A stretch of DNA of 64,000 nt from Teichococcus aestuarii (GCF_003116135.1 NZ_PDOA01000005.1:248001-312000), one strand, 5' to 3'; numbered from the stretch's first letter, positions 17,141 to 25,441 are shown. The notes: a model not told the origin generated them from the sequence alone. Translations and numbers: made by a program.

Positions 17141-19095
17141 GTTCGGACAGTCCTGTTCCCCATCTTGTCTCCAATTTCCGAGAGTCCCTGTCGATTCTGG
17201 AAAGCCTTCGTGCCTCTGCCCGACCCGGCAGGGGAATGCGGCACCTTACGAGGCGGCCGGTGGTGGACGCGTTGCGGGAAGCGGAGCTGACGGCGGTGAC
17301 GGGGGGCCTGGACGGTGAGTTCCCAGTGCTATGCCGCGTCGAGGTGTCCGCCGGGCCCATCGGCGACACCCAGGCCAACTGCGTTCCGCTTGGGCGAATC
17401 GCGGCGTTCGTCTTCCGCACGGGGGACGAACGCGACCAAGTCGCGGGAAAGATGTTCGAGAACATCAGCACCGACGGGTTGAGCATGGAGGTCGCGCCCG
17501 CACTCTTCAGTCGGGAGGGGCCATCTCGTTTCAACGCGGAGCCCACCGATGGAGCGGCAGGCGAGGCGCAGGACTGGATTCGGGCAGATGCTCTGGCAGG
17601 CGCTGTCGGCACTGTACTATCACTCGCACACCGACGCCTCGAGGCCGCAGCCGAGGCGGGCGCCTTCCTCGACGGCGCCGGGGGCCTCCCAGTCGACCTG
17701 CCCGCCTTCGTCAACTCCCTGCTCTCGCCAGACGGCCCATGGGAGACGCCGGGCACCGCAGTCGCCGCAGTCACGTCCAGCCTGCGCGGGCTGCCGGGGC
17801 AGGATCCCCTTGAGCTGGTTGACCTTTACGCAGAGGCGCTCAGGGCCTGCGGTTATTCCTCGGACAACCTCGACAGGTTCAGGAACTTCGTTTCTGACGT
17901 CATCACATCCCGCAGGGCGAGGCGCCCACAGGATCTCGCCGACGAGGGCGACCTGCTGCTCCGGGCGCTCCTTCTCGTTCTACAGAGGGATCGGATAGAC
18001 GATATCCTAGACGATTCGGCCGATGGCATGCTTCCGGGACCGGCTGTCCACCTCACGGCCGCGGCACTCGCTGGCTTCCGCGAGGGCCTCGCGAGGATGC
18101 CCTCGGCGATCAAGCAGCCCTTCCGCGACGTCCTCGGCGAGTTTGCCTCCGCTGTCGAGGCCAACCCATCGGTCCGGCTGGAGGATCTTGCTGCGCCCTT
18201 GAAGGCGCGACTGCCGGCGGCTCCCGCCACCGCGCCGTTGACCTCGACGCTCCAAGACGGCGCGATCCTGCCAAGCGTCGCTGCCAGCGGTGATCTTGAG
18301 CCCGCACTGGTCCGGGAACTGCAACTCGTAGCTGAGTCCCTGGGACTCTCGCAGGCACGGCCCGAGGAGGGCATGCTGGGAACCTGCGCCCAAACCCGCG
18401 TGGCGGTCCTGGTTTCCCCTTTGAGGGACGATGCAGCCCAAGCCCCAACGCTCTGTCTCCGTGTTGTTATCGGCAACATTGCGGGCGGGGCGCTTGTTCG
18501 CGCGGCGCTCTCGGACGCCCTGAAGGCGGAGCCCGGTTCGGTGCTCTGGCTCGCTCCGGGTTCGAACGAACTGGAGTTGGTGCTTCCGATCGGCGCTGCC
18601 ACGGAGCAGAACCTGCCGCGCGTGCTCAGCCACCACGTCGAATTGGCCCGCCGCTGGCATGCCGCTGCCGCGTCCACAGAGCGGCCCGCCAGCGGCGACG
18701 CACCGGCAGAGACCGCGAAGGCCCTGCCGAAGCCGAGGGGCGGGGGTGGCCGCAAGCGACTGGGGCCGTCCTCCACAGGCCAGGGCGCTGGGCCTCCCGA
18801 TGCGGATAAAGCATTAGAAGCTCCGCAGGACGGCTTGAGGGCGACTGGAGGCGGGGAGACGAAGCCAGCCCCGCGGCGCCGGTTGAGGAAGGGCGGTGCC
18901 GAAGAGGTCGAGGGCGAGGCAGCAAAGCCATCTCCGAAACGTCGCTTGCGGAAGGAAGGCGTCGGCCGGGATCGACCCGCCACGAAACAAGTCAACTTCC
19001 TCGGGCCGGTGTCGGACCCGGTGCAGGGCGCCGAACCCGAGGCGGACGCCGAGAAGGCGAGTGCCGATCCACCGCCGGAGGACGGCACTGCCTGA
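17137..19095 (+). CDS. Unrecognised 652-residue protein, last gene of the DISARM-like operon
   Basis: Its ATG overlaps the helicase stop by 4 bases, so it belongs to the operon. Residues 1-140 are mixed alpha/beta (LDGEFPVLCRVEVSAGPIGD). Residues 150-470 are mostly helical. The last 130 residues are disordered and basic, with three related clusters (KPRGGGGRKRLG, KPAPRRRLRKGG, KPSPKRRLRKEG) that could bind DNA. It has no Walker, phospholipase-D HKD or known nuclease motif, so it is neither DrmC nor a helicase. Likely a structural, adaptor or DNA-binding subunit specific to this variant. Function unknown. Confidence 0.75.
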   Translation: MSSDSPVPHLVSNFRESLSILESLRASARPGRGMRHLTRRPVVDALREAELTAVTGGLDGEFPVLCRVEVSAGPIGDTQANCVPLGRIAAFVFRTGDERDQVAGKMFENISTDGLSMEVAPALFSREGPSRFNAEPTDGAAGEAQDWIRADALAGAVGTVLSLAHRRLEAAAEAGAFLDGAGGLPVDLPAFVNSLLSPDGPWETPGTAVAAVTSSLRGLPGQDPLELVDLYAEALRACGYSSDNLDRFRNFVSDVITSRRARRPQDLADEGDLLLRALLLVLQRDRIDDILDDSADGMLPGPAVHLTAAALAGFREGLARMPSAIKQPFRDVLGEFASAVEANPSVRLEDLAAPLKARLPAAPATAPLTSTLQDGAILPSVAASGDLEPALVRELQLVAESLGLSQARPEEGMLGTCAQTRVAVLVSPLRDDAAQAPTLCLRVVIGNIAGGALVRAALSDALKAEPGSVLWLAPGSNELELVLPIGAATEQNLPRVLSHHVELARRWHAAAASTERPASGDAPAETAKALPKPRGGGGRKRLGPSSTGQGAGPPDADKALEAPQDGLRATGGGETKPAPRRRLRKGGAEEVEGEAAKPSPKRRLRKEGVGRDRPATKQVNFLGPVSDPVQGAEPEADAEKASADPPPEDGTA

Positions 19096-19119
19096 TCGGG
19101 CCGGGCGCCGGCATTCGCG

Positions 19120-20895
19120 TCAGTCGAAGAGTTCGGGCAGCCTGGACGGCGGTTCCGGCAGGTCGACTACGCGGACCTGCTCCCAAGCGTCGTCGCGCTT
19201 GCACCATTCGGTGACATTCCGCGTCCCGGCGCTAGAGACAAGCGCTTCGTGTAGCGGTCGAGCCCACGACGCGAAGAGCGCCTGGATCTCGCTGGAGGCA
19301 TGCTGCGCCCGCCAGACAGTGTCGAGGTCGAATTGGCCGCCGAAGTCAGCGGCGAGGCGGGCAACCATGAACGCCACAACGTTGGCTCCGTACGACCCGA
19401 GCTCCGCCGCCCTGACTGCGGATTGGGCCGACCTGAACAGAATCGCGAGCGACACCGCTTCGCGATAGAACGCGGGGTCCGGCTTCCATCCCCGCTGAAA
19501 CTTGTCCGGAAGCTCGGACATGAAGATGGCGAAGTTCTTCTGCGCGCCCCGACTGACGGTCTGCGGACGCTCCCACCAGCACATGAGGAACTTCGCGAGG
19601 TCGGTCTTGCTGAAAACGTTGCCCTTTGGACACACCGCATCGAACTCGCGGCGTTTCGCCGCGGTCGAGCCGAACCGCGCGCGGGCTACTTGGTAGGCAC
19701 CCCGGGTTCTCTCGTAGAACCAGCGCGTCCGCTCCCCGGGGCACCACAGCTGCTCGGAGAGCCGCTCGAGTTCGATGTGGAAATCACTGTTGGCAGATAG
19801 GTCAGCCACCTGGATTACGTTCTGCGTGTTGGCGTATCGCGAGATCAAGGGCACGAACTCGGAGAGGCGACCGGCCTCCACCCGAGTCAGCTTCATGGCC
19901 ACGGCAACTTGGCTGACATCCATCCGGTCGACCTTCTTTGCGCGGTGGATGGAGGCGGTGGTCTGGGCGCCATTCACGATCTGGAGACCCCTGACGCGGC
20001 GGATGACCGTCTCGCCGTGCCAGGAGCCGGCGTCAATCTCGTCAGCCGTGGCGGTGATGCCGTTGTTGTATGCCAGGAAGCGGCCTGACTCCTCGGCAAT
20101 GGTCCTCCGGATGCCCTTGTTCACGCCCCCCTTCGCCTGCAGGAAGGATCGGACGTTGAACTCGAACAGCCTTGCCCCGTATCGCTCGTAGAGGGCGAAA
20201 ACTAGGTCGCCGGGAAGGATTGCGAGGAACGTCTGGTACTCGCGGGGAGGCGGCCTCATCTCCAGGCATGCCAGCGGTCTACCAAGCATCTCCACGAAGT
20301 CGATCTCGATGCGCTCCCGCGTGACCCCCTCGGCGGCCGCACGCTTCAACCGCTCCGCATCCCAGACTTCGAACTCCACTCGGCGCCCGTGGATTTCCAT
20401 CGGCGGGATGTCTGCCCCCCTGACCACAGCATCGGTCAGCACGTGGACGCGCACGTCCTCAATGCGCGGCAGCTCGGCCGCGATGCGGCGCGCCGCGGCA
20501 TCGGCGAGGGCGCTTCCAGCGAAGCGGGTCAGGTCGCCCCTCGCCGCGTGCTCGAAGAAGCGCGCCGCCGCCGCCCCTATGCGGACGGTCTCGCTCCGCG
20601 GCAGCGTGGCCTCGCGGTCGTCCGGCCTGCGGTAAGCGGTAAAGATCTCCAGCCGAGAAGCCTCATCCGGGAGGGAGTAGGCAGCCACGCGACAGCGCGA
20701 GCGGCCCGAGGCGTCCTCGTGAGGGCAGAGGTCGTGGGACGCGACGGAACCTGCTTCCTCAAGGTAACCGAGCATGACCTCGGCGAGCGCCACATGCTCC
20801 GCGAGTGGCGTCTCCGGCTCGATCTCACCGAGCCGGTCATCAGTCTCCGTACGCAGGTTTGAAAGGAATTCTGCGAGCAGTTGGTCCTCAAACAA
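19120..20895 (-). CDS. AIPR-family (abortive infection phage resistance) protein
   Basis: 591 residues, convergent with the DISARM-like operon. The AIPR hallmark is at about 247-290: FNVRSFLQAKGGVNKGIR, then AYNNGITATADEI, followed by RGLQIVNGAQTTASI and VPLISRYANTQNVIQVADL. Family members are named for abortive-infection phage resistance and often lie beside modification genes; their molecular activity is poorly known. The gene is divergent from the vsr-methyltransferase pair. It could be an independent defence gene or a component added to the DISARM-like system. Confidence 0.9.
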   Translation of the reverse strand: MFEDQLLAEFLSNLRTETDDRLGEIEPETPLAEHVALAEVMLGYLEEAGSVASHDLCPHEDASGRSRCRVAAYSLPDEASRLEIFTAYRRPDDREATLPRSETVRIGAAAARFFEHAARGDLTRFAGSALADAAARRIAAELPRIEDVRVHVLTDAVVRGADIPPMEIHGRRVEFEVWDAERLKRAAAEGVTRERIEIDFVEMLGRPLACLEMRPPPREYQTFLAILPGDLVFALYERYGARLFEFNVRSFLQAKGGVNKGIRRTIAEESGRFLAYNNGITATADEIDAGSWHGETVIRRVRGLQIVNGAQTTASIHRAKKVDRMDVSQVAVAMKLTRVEAGRLSEFVPLISRYANTQNVIQVADLSANSDFHIELERLSEQLWCPGERTRWFYERTRGAYQVARARFGSTAAKRREFDAVCPKGNVFSKTDLAKFLMCWWERPQTVSRGAQKNFAIFMSELPDKFQRGWKPDPAFYREAVSLAILFRSAQSAVRAAELGSYGANVVAFMVARLAADFGGQFDLDTVWRAQHASSEIQALFASWARPLHEALVSSAGTRNVTEWCKRDDAWEQVRVVDLPEPPSRLPELFD

Positions 20896-21332
20896 ATGCC
20901 TTCTCCGGCTTCTCCGCGGCCTGCCCTGCCGGTACTGCTACGGCCTGGAGGCGAGTTCCATAGCTTTAGGCTCTGGAATACTCCCGCCGCCCTTTCCGAA
21001 CCCGGGAACCGTCGGATTTTCCGGGTAAAGGTGAGGCGGTCACCCCTATCAAACTCCGGAGATGTCCGGCGCCGCGGTGCCAATCCGGCGCCCGTCTCTC
21101 CGCCGAGCTCCACGCCGCAGAGATGGCCAGGGCCGTCGCGGTCGGAACCACTTCTCCTTTCGGGCGCTAATCCGTTCGACGGTCGCGTCAGAACCCGGCA
21201 GAAGGGAAGTGACCCAGCTTGACCCCACGTGCGACACAATAGATCCTTGGTGGAACGGTGCAAGACGAAGATCTACCTCTAAAGGGCCTTGGCGGGACGC
21301 CGCCGCCGGCGCGACGGCATCGGGGGGACATC
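20896..21332. other. Divergent promoter region between AIPR and vsr genes
   Basis: About 440 bases without a convincing gene. It must hold promoters for both AIPR (leftward) and vsr-methyltransferase (rightward). TTGACC at 21219 is a possible -35, but the nearest -10-like sequence (TAGATC at 21240) is 15 bases away, so I do not call a promoter. TTCCA/TGGAA arms around 20957-20979 make a weak palindrome. Confidence 0.4.
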
Positions 21333-21764
21333 ATGTCCCCCGAGAAGCGCAGCGCCGTAATGGCCCGCATCAAAGGAAGGGACACTGGTCCCGAACGCGC
21401 CGTCGCCGAGGCGCTCCGCGCCAGAGGCTGGGATTTCGAGACCCACGCGCGCGACCTGCCAGGACGCCCAGACATACTGTTCAGGGAGGCCGGGGTGGCC
21501 GTTTTCGTGGATGGCGACTTCTGGCACGGATGGAAGTTTCCGCAGTGGAAGGACAAGCTCTCCGAGAAGTGGGAGGCCAAGATCGAGGCGAACCGGCAGC
21601 GGGACGCTCGGAACTTCCGTCGGCTCCGCCGCGCGGGGTGGCGCGTGGTAAGGATCTGGGAGCACCAAATTGGCCGGGATCTTCCCGCCTGTATCGCGCG
21701 GATCGAGTCCTTGCTGCCACCATGCGACGGTGCCTGCATCGGCAGCGTCACTACACGCGGGTGA
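21333..21764 (+). CDS. Vsr-like very short patch repair endonuclease
   Basis: 143 residues from ATG 21333, preceded by a G-rich ribosome site; this matches the usual Vsr length, so the upstream in-frame ATG at 21258 is not used. The opening SPEKRSAVMARIKGRDTGPE and LPGRPDILFREAGVAVFVDG are the standard Vsr start and nuclease core, followed by DFWHGW and GWRVVRIWEHQIG. Vsr nicks T:G mismatches that arise from 5-methylcytosine deamination, so it pairs with the cytosine methyltransferase downstream. The cysteine zinc ligands of classical Vsr (GCFWH, HDC, WEC) are replaced here (GDFWH, WKF, WEH). Confidence 0.9.
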   Translation: MSPEKRSAVMARIKGRDTGPERAVAEALRARGWDFETHARDLPGRPDILFREAGVAVFVDGDFWHGWKFPQWKDKLSEKWEAKIEANRQRDARNFRRLRRAGWRVVRIWEHQIGRDLPACIARIESLLPPCDGACIGSVTTRG

Positions 21765-21810
21765 GGATTAAGCCTGGCCAAATGCCTCCAACCCGTTAGT
21801 CTCGCGCATC

Positions 21811-22857
21811 GTGCGAATCCGAACTCTAGATCTCTTCTGCGGCGGCGGCGGCAGCAGCTGGGGCGCCCAGGCTGCTGGTGCCGAGATCGTCTGCGGCGTT
21901 GATGCCTGGGACCTCGCGGTTCGGGCGTACGCGAGCAACTTCTCGACGGCCAAGGCGGTCCACCTGCGGATGACGCCGGAGAGTGGCCCCGCCGACCTCG
22001 GCGACATCGGCGAAATCGACCTGCTGCTCGGCTCCCCCGAATGCACTCACCATACCTGCGCGCGCGGGAGTAGGCCCCGGGACGAGGACAGCAAGCGTAC
22101 TGCTTTCTACGTCACCAACTTCGCCCGGGACCTCAGCCCGAGGCCGCGCTGGGTGGTCATCGAGAACGTTGTCCACATGCGCGGCTGGCACGGCTACGAG
22201 CCGCTTCTCACCGAATTGCGGCGCCTCGGGTACAGGACCGAGGTCTACATCCTCGACGCTTCCCGTTTCGGGGTTCCGCAGAGCCGGCGGAGGGTCTTCA
22301 TCGTCGGCGACCTCGCTGCCCAGCCGCCGTCGGAGGTGCGGGGGCAGCGGGGACGCGCCCCCTGGGTGAAGGGCATTATTGCCGCAGAAGACGAGGGCCA
22401 TCGCTCCCGTCTGCTCCGGTCGGAGGGTCGCGCCCCCGCCACGCTGGAGCGCGCCAAGCGGGGCATCGCCGCGCTCGGCGAGGGCACCCCCTTCCTCATC
22501 GTCTACTACGGCTCGGACGGCGCCGGCGGATGGCAGCCGCTCGACCGGCCGCTCCGCACCATCACGACGCTAGATCGCTTCGGGCTGGTGACTTGGCGCG
22601 GCAGCACACCGATGCTGCGCATGCTCCAGGTGGACGAACTCATGGCCGCCATGGGATTCTGGGGTGGGTACAACCTCGATGGGATCGGCCAGCGGCGGGA
22701 CCGCATTCGATTACTCGGCAACGGTGTCTGCCCGCCGGTAATGGCCGCTATTGTCGGGTCTCTGACGCGCGGGGCGGCGCAGACAGCTTCCTGGGCAGAG
22801 GACGAGGAAGCTCCGCACGACTCCCCTGGTCCCCTGTTCCTGGCGGCTGCCGAGTAG
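21811..22857 (+). CDS. DNA (cytosine-5) methyltransferase
   Basis: 348 residues from a GTG start. Motifs in order: I DLFCGGGGSSWGAQ (SAM binding), IV GSPECTHHTCAR (catalytic Cys in the SPEC form instead of PPCQ), VI VIENVVHM, VIII QSRRRVFIVGD, and a C-terminal GNGVCPPV that equals motif X-type GNAV. The target-recognition region lies about 190-270. It methylates cytosine in a specific, here unknown, sequence. Beside a DISARM-like operon it would correspond to DrmMII and protect host DNA; vsr just upstream counters its mutagenic side effect. The family is certain, the DISARM role inferred. Confidence 0.9.
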   Translation: MRIRTLDLFCGGGGSSWGAQAAGAEIVCGVDAWDLAVRAYASNFSTAKAVHLRMTPESGPADLGDIGEIDLLLGSPECTHHTCARGSRPRDEDSKRTAFYVTNFARDLSPRPRWVVIENVVHMRGWHGYEPLLTELRRLGYRTEVYILDASRFGVPQSRRRVFIVGDLAAQPPSEVRGQRGRAPWVKGIIAAEDEGHRSRLLRSEGRAPATLERAKRGIAALGEGTPFLIVYYGSDGAGGWQPLDRPLRTITTLDRFGLVTWRGSTPMLRMLQVDELMAAMGFWGGYNLDGIGQRRDRIRLLGNGVCPPVMAAIVGSLTRGAAQTASWAEDEEAPHDSPGPLFLAAAE

Positions 22858-22887
22858 AAGGAGGCCGGGGCCGCGACGTTTGCCTCT

Positions 22888-23208
22888 GTGAGCGTCATGT
22901 GCGAATCTTTTTCCATGACGGACTGCAGCCGTGAACGGCGGTGGCTCATCCTCAGCGAGGACGGCCGCCATGTCTGGCTCGGGCGCTACTCTGACCCGAG
23001 CGAGGAAGAGATCGCTTCGGCCGAGGCGTCTCTCGCCGCGCAATCACTTGGGGGCTACGTGGCCGTGGCCGAAGGGGACTATTGGTCGCGGAAAGCCCGC
23101 ATGACCCTTCTGCCAGTCCGTCCTCTGGCAGGACCAAGGATTCCTTTCGAGCAGGCGTCGGCCGTCTTCGAGGCGATCAGAGCGAGGAGGCTGTCGGAGC
23201 TGGCCTGA
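22888..23208 (+). CDS. Small hypothetical protein downstream of the methyltransferase
   Basis: Up to 106 residues. GTG 22888, ATG 22897 and ATG 22915 are all possible starts and none has a good ribosome site. The core RRWLILSEDGRHVWLGRYSD and EEEIASAEASLAAQSLGGYV look like a compact alpha/beta domain. Same strand and 30 bases after the methyltransferase, so probably co-transcribed. No known family; it is the last gene before the island edge. Confidence 0.6.
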   Translation: MSVMCESFSMTDCSRERRWLILSEDGRHVWLGRYSDPSEEEIASAEASLAAQSLGGYVAVAEGDYWSRKARMTLLPVRPLAGPRIPFEQASAVFEAIRARRLSELA

Positions 23209-23556
23209 CCTGACCTGCCTCCGGTTATGGGGGCGCCCGGTCCAGGAGGGGTCAACCGGCCTGTTGTTGTCCCCAATACTCGGATAGGGGTCTGCGTGGA
23301 GAAGGCGAAGGCATCTCCAGATGCTCGATCGCGTCCGGTGCCACGTGTATGACAATCTGCTGCCCGAAGGGGAGCCAGATCGCGGCACGGGCAAAGTTGC
23401 TGCTCGAGTTGTCCCCCGTCCCACGCTAGTCCCACGGGGAAATGAGGGGGGGCGAGGGAGATTGTGGGCCAGGAAGGCACCATCGGCCGCACCGAAAACC
23501 ACGGGAAGCCAACGAAATACCTCTGATCTCCGCCTTCAGATCAGCACTTCCGTAAT
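23209..23556. other. Non-coding stretch before the island's right edge
   Basis: About 350 bases between the last island gene and the tRNA-Arg remnant. Frames on both strands look like noise. Near the junction the DNA carries inverted repeats that embrace the anticodon-loop sequence (CAGATC near 23537 and GATCTG at 23562; CCGTA and TACGG around 23550-23562), the kind of arrangement used as a tyrosine recombinase core site. Confidence 0.45.
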
Positions 23557-23601
23557 CTACGGATCTGGCGGTTGGGAGTTCGAATCTTCCCGGGCGCGCC
23601 A
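23557..23601 (+). other. 3' half of tRNA-Arg(ACG): island attachment-site remnant
   Basis: From the anticodon loop onward this folds as a tRNA: loop CTACGGA with anticodon ACG (23559-23561), 3' anticodon strand TCTGG, five-base variable loop, T-arm GGGAG-TTCGAAT-CTTCC, acceptor strand CGGGCGC, discriminator G and encoded CCA. The D-arm, the 5' acceptor strand and the 5' anticodon strand are absent, so it is not a gene. It differs from the intact tRNA-Arg at 43.7 kb at 9 of 45 positions. This is the usual footprint of a tyrosine-integrase island inserted at a tRNA anticodon loop. The intact partner should lie left of the window. Confidence 0.8.
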
Positions 23602-23628
23602 GTCTCCTCGCGGAGCAAGGAAGTTCGG

Positions 23629-23656
23629 AAAAGCCCGGCCTCTGCGCCGGGCTTTT
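23629..23656. terminator. Rho-independent terminator after the tRNA-Arg remnant
   Basis: AAAAGCCCGGC-ctctgc-GCCGGGCTTTT is a perfect 11-base stem with T/A runs, bidirectional in form. It is 27 bases past the CCA, as expected for the original tRNA transcript. On the other strand it can end transcription of the isomerase gene finishing at 23682. Confidence 0.85.
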
Positions 23657-23681
23657 CGCATCAGGCTCCGGTGGCTTTGTT

Positions 23682-24284
23682 TCAGCGGGCGAGCGCCGCC
23701 TCCAGGAAGTCCAGCCGGTCCTGGCCCCAGAAGATCTCGCCCTCCAGCACGTAGCTCGGCGCGCCGAAGACGCCGCGCTCCAGCGCCATCTGCGTGTCCG
23801 CCGCGCGCCGTTCCGCCCAGCGCGGCTCCTCGGCCAGGCGCAGCACCGCGCCGCCATCCAGCCCGACGCCGGCGGCCAGCTCGGCCAGCGTCGCGGCATC
23901 CCCGGTGTCGCGCTCCTGCTCCCACAGCGCCTTCAGGATGGCATGCGCCAGGGCGATGGCCGGCGCGTCGCCGAAGCTCTCCCGCACGGCGATGGCGGCA
24001 TGCGCCGGCAGGGCCTCGCGCGCCGGGAAGAATTTCGGCTCGAGCTGGATCGGCACGCCCAGCCGCTCGCGCCAGCGCCGCAGCTCCATCATCCGGTAGG
24101 CCTGGCGCTGCGGCGAGCGCTTGGGCAGCGGCAGCCCGCCCGAGGCCGCGAAGATGGTGCCGAAATCCACGGGGTAGACACGCAGCGCGGCGCCATGGCG
24201 TGCCGCCATCGCCTCCAGCCGGGCCGCGCCCAGATGCGTCCACGGCGAATTCAGCGAAACATAGTAGTCGATCTGCGCACCCAT
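23682..24284 (-). CDS. 2-hydroxychromene-2-carboxylate isomerase family (DsbA/GST-kappa fold)
   Basis: 200 residues from ATG 24284. The start IDYYVSLNSPWTHLGAARLE, then RMMELRRWRERLGVPI and the C-terminal GAPSYVLEGEIFWGQDRLDF are typical of the NahD-like isomerase branch of the thioredoxin-fold DsbA family, which uses glutathione. Classical members act in naphthalene catabolism. Many relatives of unknown substrate exist in bacteria without that pathway, as probably here. It is the first chromosomal gene after the tRNA remnant and is read toward it, sharing the bidirectional terminator. Confidence 0.87.
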   Translation of the reverse strand: MGAQIDYYVSLNSPWTHLGAARLEAMAARHGAALRVYPVDFGTIFAASGGLPLPKRSPQRQAYRMMELRRWRERLGVPIQLEPKFFPAREALPAHAAIAVRESFGDAPAIALAHAILKALWEQERDTGDAATLAELAAGVGLDGGAVLRLAEEPRWAERRAADTQMALERGVFGAPSYVLEGEIFWGQDRLDFLEAALAR

Positions 24285-24477
24285 CGGCGTTCCCCCGGTT
24301 GCTTCGGAAGCGGATCCTGCGCGGCCCTGGGGATACGCACAAGCGGGGCCGGAGGAAGCGGCCGGCTGCGCGCCGGCCGCCCATCGGAGAAGGCCATGCC
24401 GACCGTTTCCCGGGCTGCCGCGTTCTCCTGGAGGTCCGCTCCGCGACTGGGAGCAAGCAGGGAGTCTCCAACCGAAC

Positions 24478-25440
24478 ATGGCACGGCCGATCCTTCTCTC
24501 GCTGGGCAGCGTGAATGCGGATTTCCAGGTCCGGGTGCCAGAGGCGCCCGATCCCGGCCGCACGCTGCCGGCCACGGATTTCACCCGGCTCAGCGGCGGC
24601 AAGGCCGCCAACCGGGCGGTCCTGGCATGCCGCCTCGGCCATCCCGCCCGGCTCCTGGCCAGGGTCGGGGATGACGATCTGCGCGAGCAGGCCCTGGCGC
24701 CGCTGCGCCGGGCGGGCATCGACCTCGGCGGCGTGTCGGTGGCCGAGGGGGTGGCGACGGCCGTGTCGATGATCGCCGTCCTGCCGGACGGCAAGAAGAG
24801 CATCGTGCTGGCGGGCAACGCCAACGATTCCTGGCGGCAGGAGGATGGCGAGGCCGCCGCCGCGGCCATCGCGGCGGCGCCGGCGGGCTCGCTGCTGACG
24901 GTGGATTGCGAGATCCCGCCCGATGTGGCGGCGCGCGCCATCGCCGCCGCCCGCGGGCGCGGCCTGGCCGTGGTGCTCGATCCTTCCCCGGCCGACCGGG
25001 TGCGGGACGCCATGCTGGCCCAGGCCACCGCCGTCACCCCCAACCCCTCCGAGGCGGAAGGCCTGACAGGGGTGAGGGTGGACGGGCCGGAGGCGGGGGC
25101 GGAAGCCGCCCGCCGGCTGGCGGGGCGCGGCGTGGCCATCGCCTGCGTGAAGCTGCAGGATGGCGGCTGCGTGCTGTGGCAGGATGGCCGCGCCACCCAC
25201 ATCCCGGCGGTTCCGGTCGAGGTGGTCGACAGCACCGGCGCCGGCGATGCCTTCGCGGGCGCGCTGGCCGTGGCGCTGCTGGAGGGGCGGCCAGTGCTGG
25301 AGGCCGCCTGCTTCGCCGTGGCCGCCTCCCATCTCGCCGTCACCGCCTTCGGGTCGCAGGAAGCCTATCCCGGCCGCGACCGGATCGAGGCCCTCCTGCC
25401 GCGGCTCGCCGCCGGGCAGCGCGCCCTGGCAGGGCGCTGA
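24478..25440 (+). CDS. Ribokinase-like PfkB-family sugar kinase
   Basis: 320 residues. N-terminal LSLGSVNADFQVRV and the first PfkB signature region SGGKAANRAVLACRLG; C-terminal anion-hole motif DSTGAGDAFAGALAVAL, whose Asp is the catalytic base. The lid and GRTLPATDFTRLSGGKAANR resemble ribokinase. It phosphorylates a sugar with ATP in the cytosol; the specificity is not visible. The stop is one base before the ATG of the GH65 gene, so the two are translated together and probably handle the same sugar. Confidence 0.9.
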   Translation: MARPILLSLGSVNADFQVRVPEAPDPGRTLPATDFTRLSGGKAANRAVLACRLGHPARLLARVGDDDLREQALAPLRRAGIDLGGVSVAEGVATAVSMIAVLPDGKKSIVLAGNANDSWRQEDGEAAAAAIAAAPAGSLLTVDCEIPPDVAARAIAAARGRGLAVVLDPSPADRVRDAMLAQATAVTPNPSEAEGLTGVRVDGPEAGAEAARRLAGRGVAIACVKLQDGGCVLWQDGRATHIPAVPVEVVDSTGAGDAFAGALAVALLEGRPVLEAACFAVAASHLAVTAFGSQEAYPGRDRIEALLPRLAAGQRALAGR

Positions 25441-25441
25441 G

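Noticed and set aside
17137-19095. DrmC or another phospholipase-D nuclease
   Set aside because: No HxKxxxxD motif and the wrong length for DrmC.
23526-23601. Complete tRNA-Arg gene
   Set aside because: The 5' acceptor strand, D-arm and 5' anticodon strand do not pair; only the 3' half is present.
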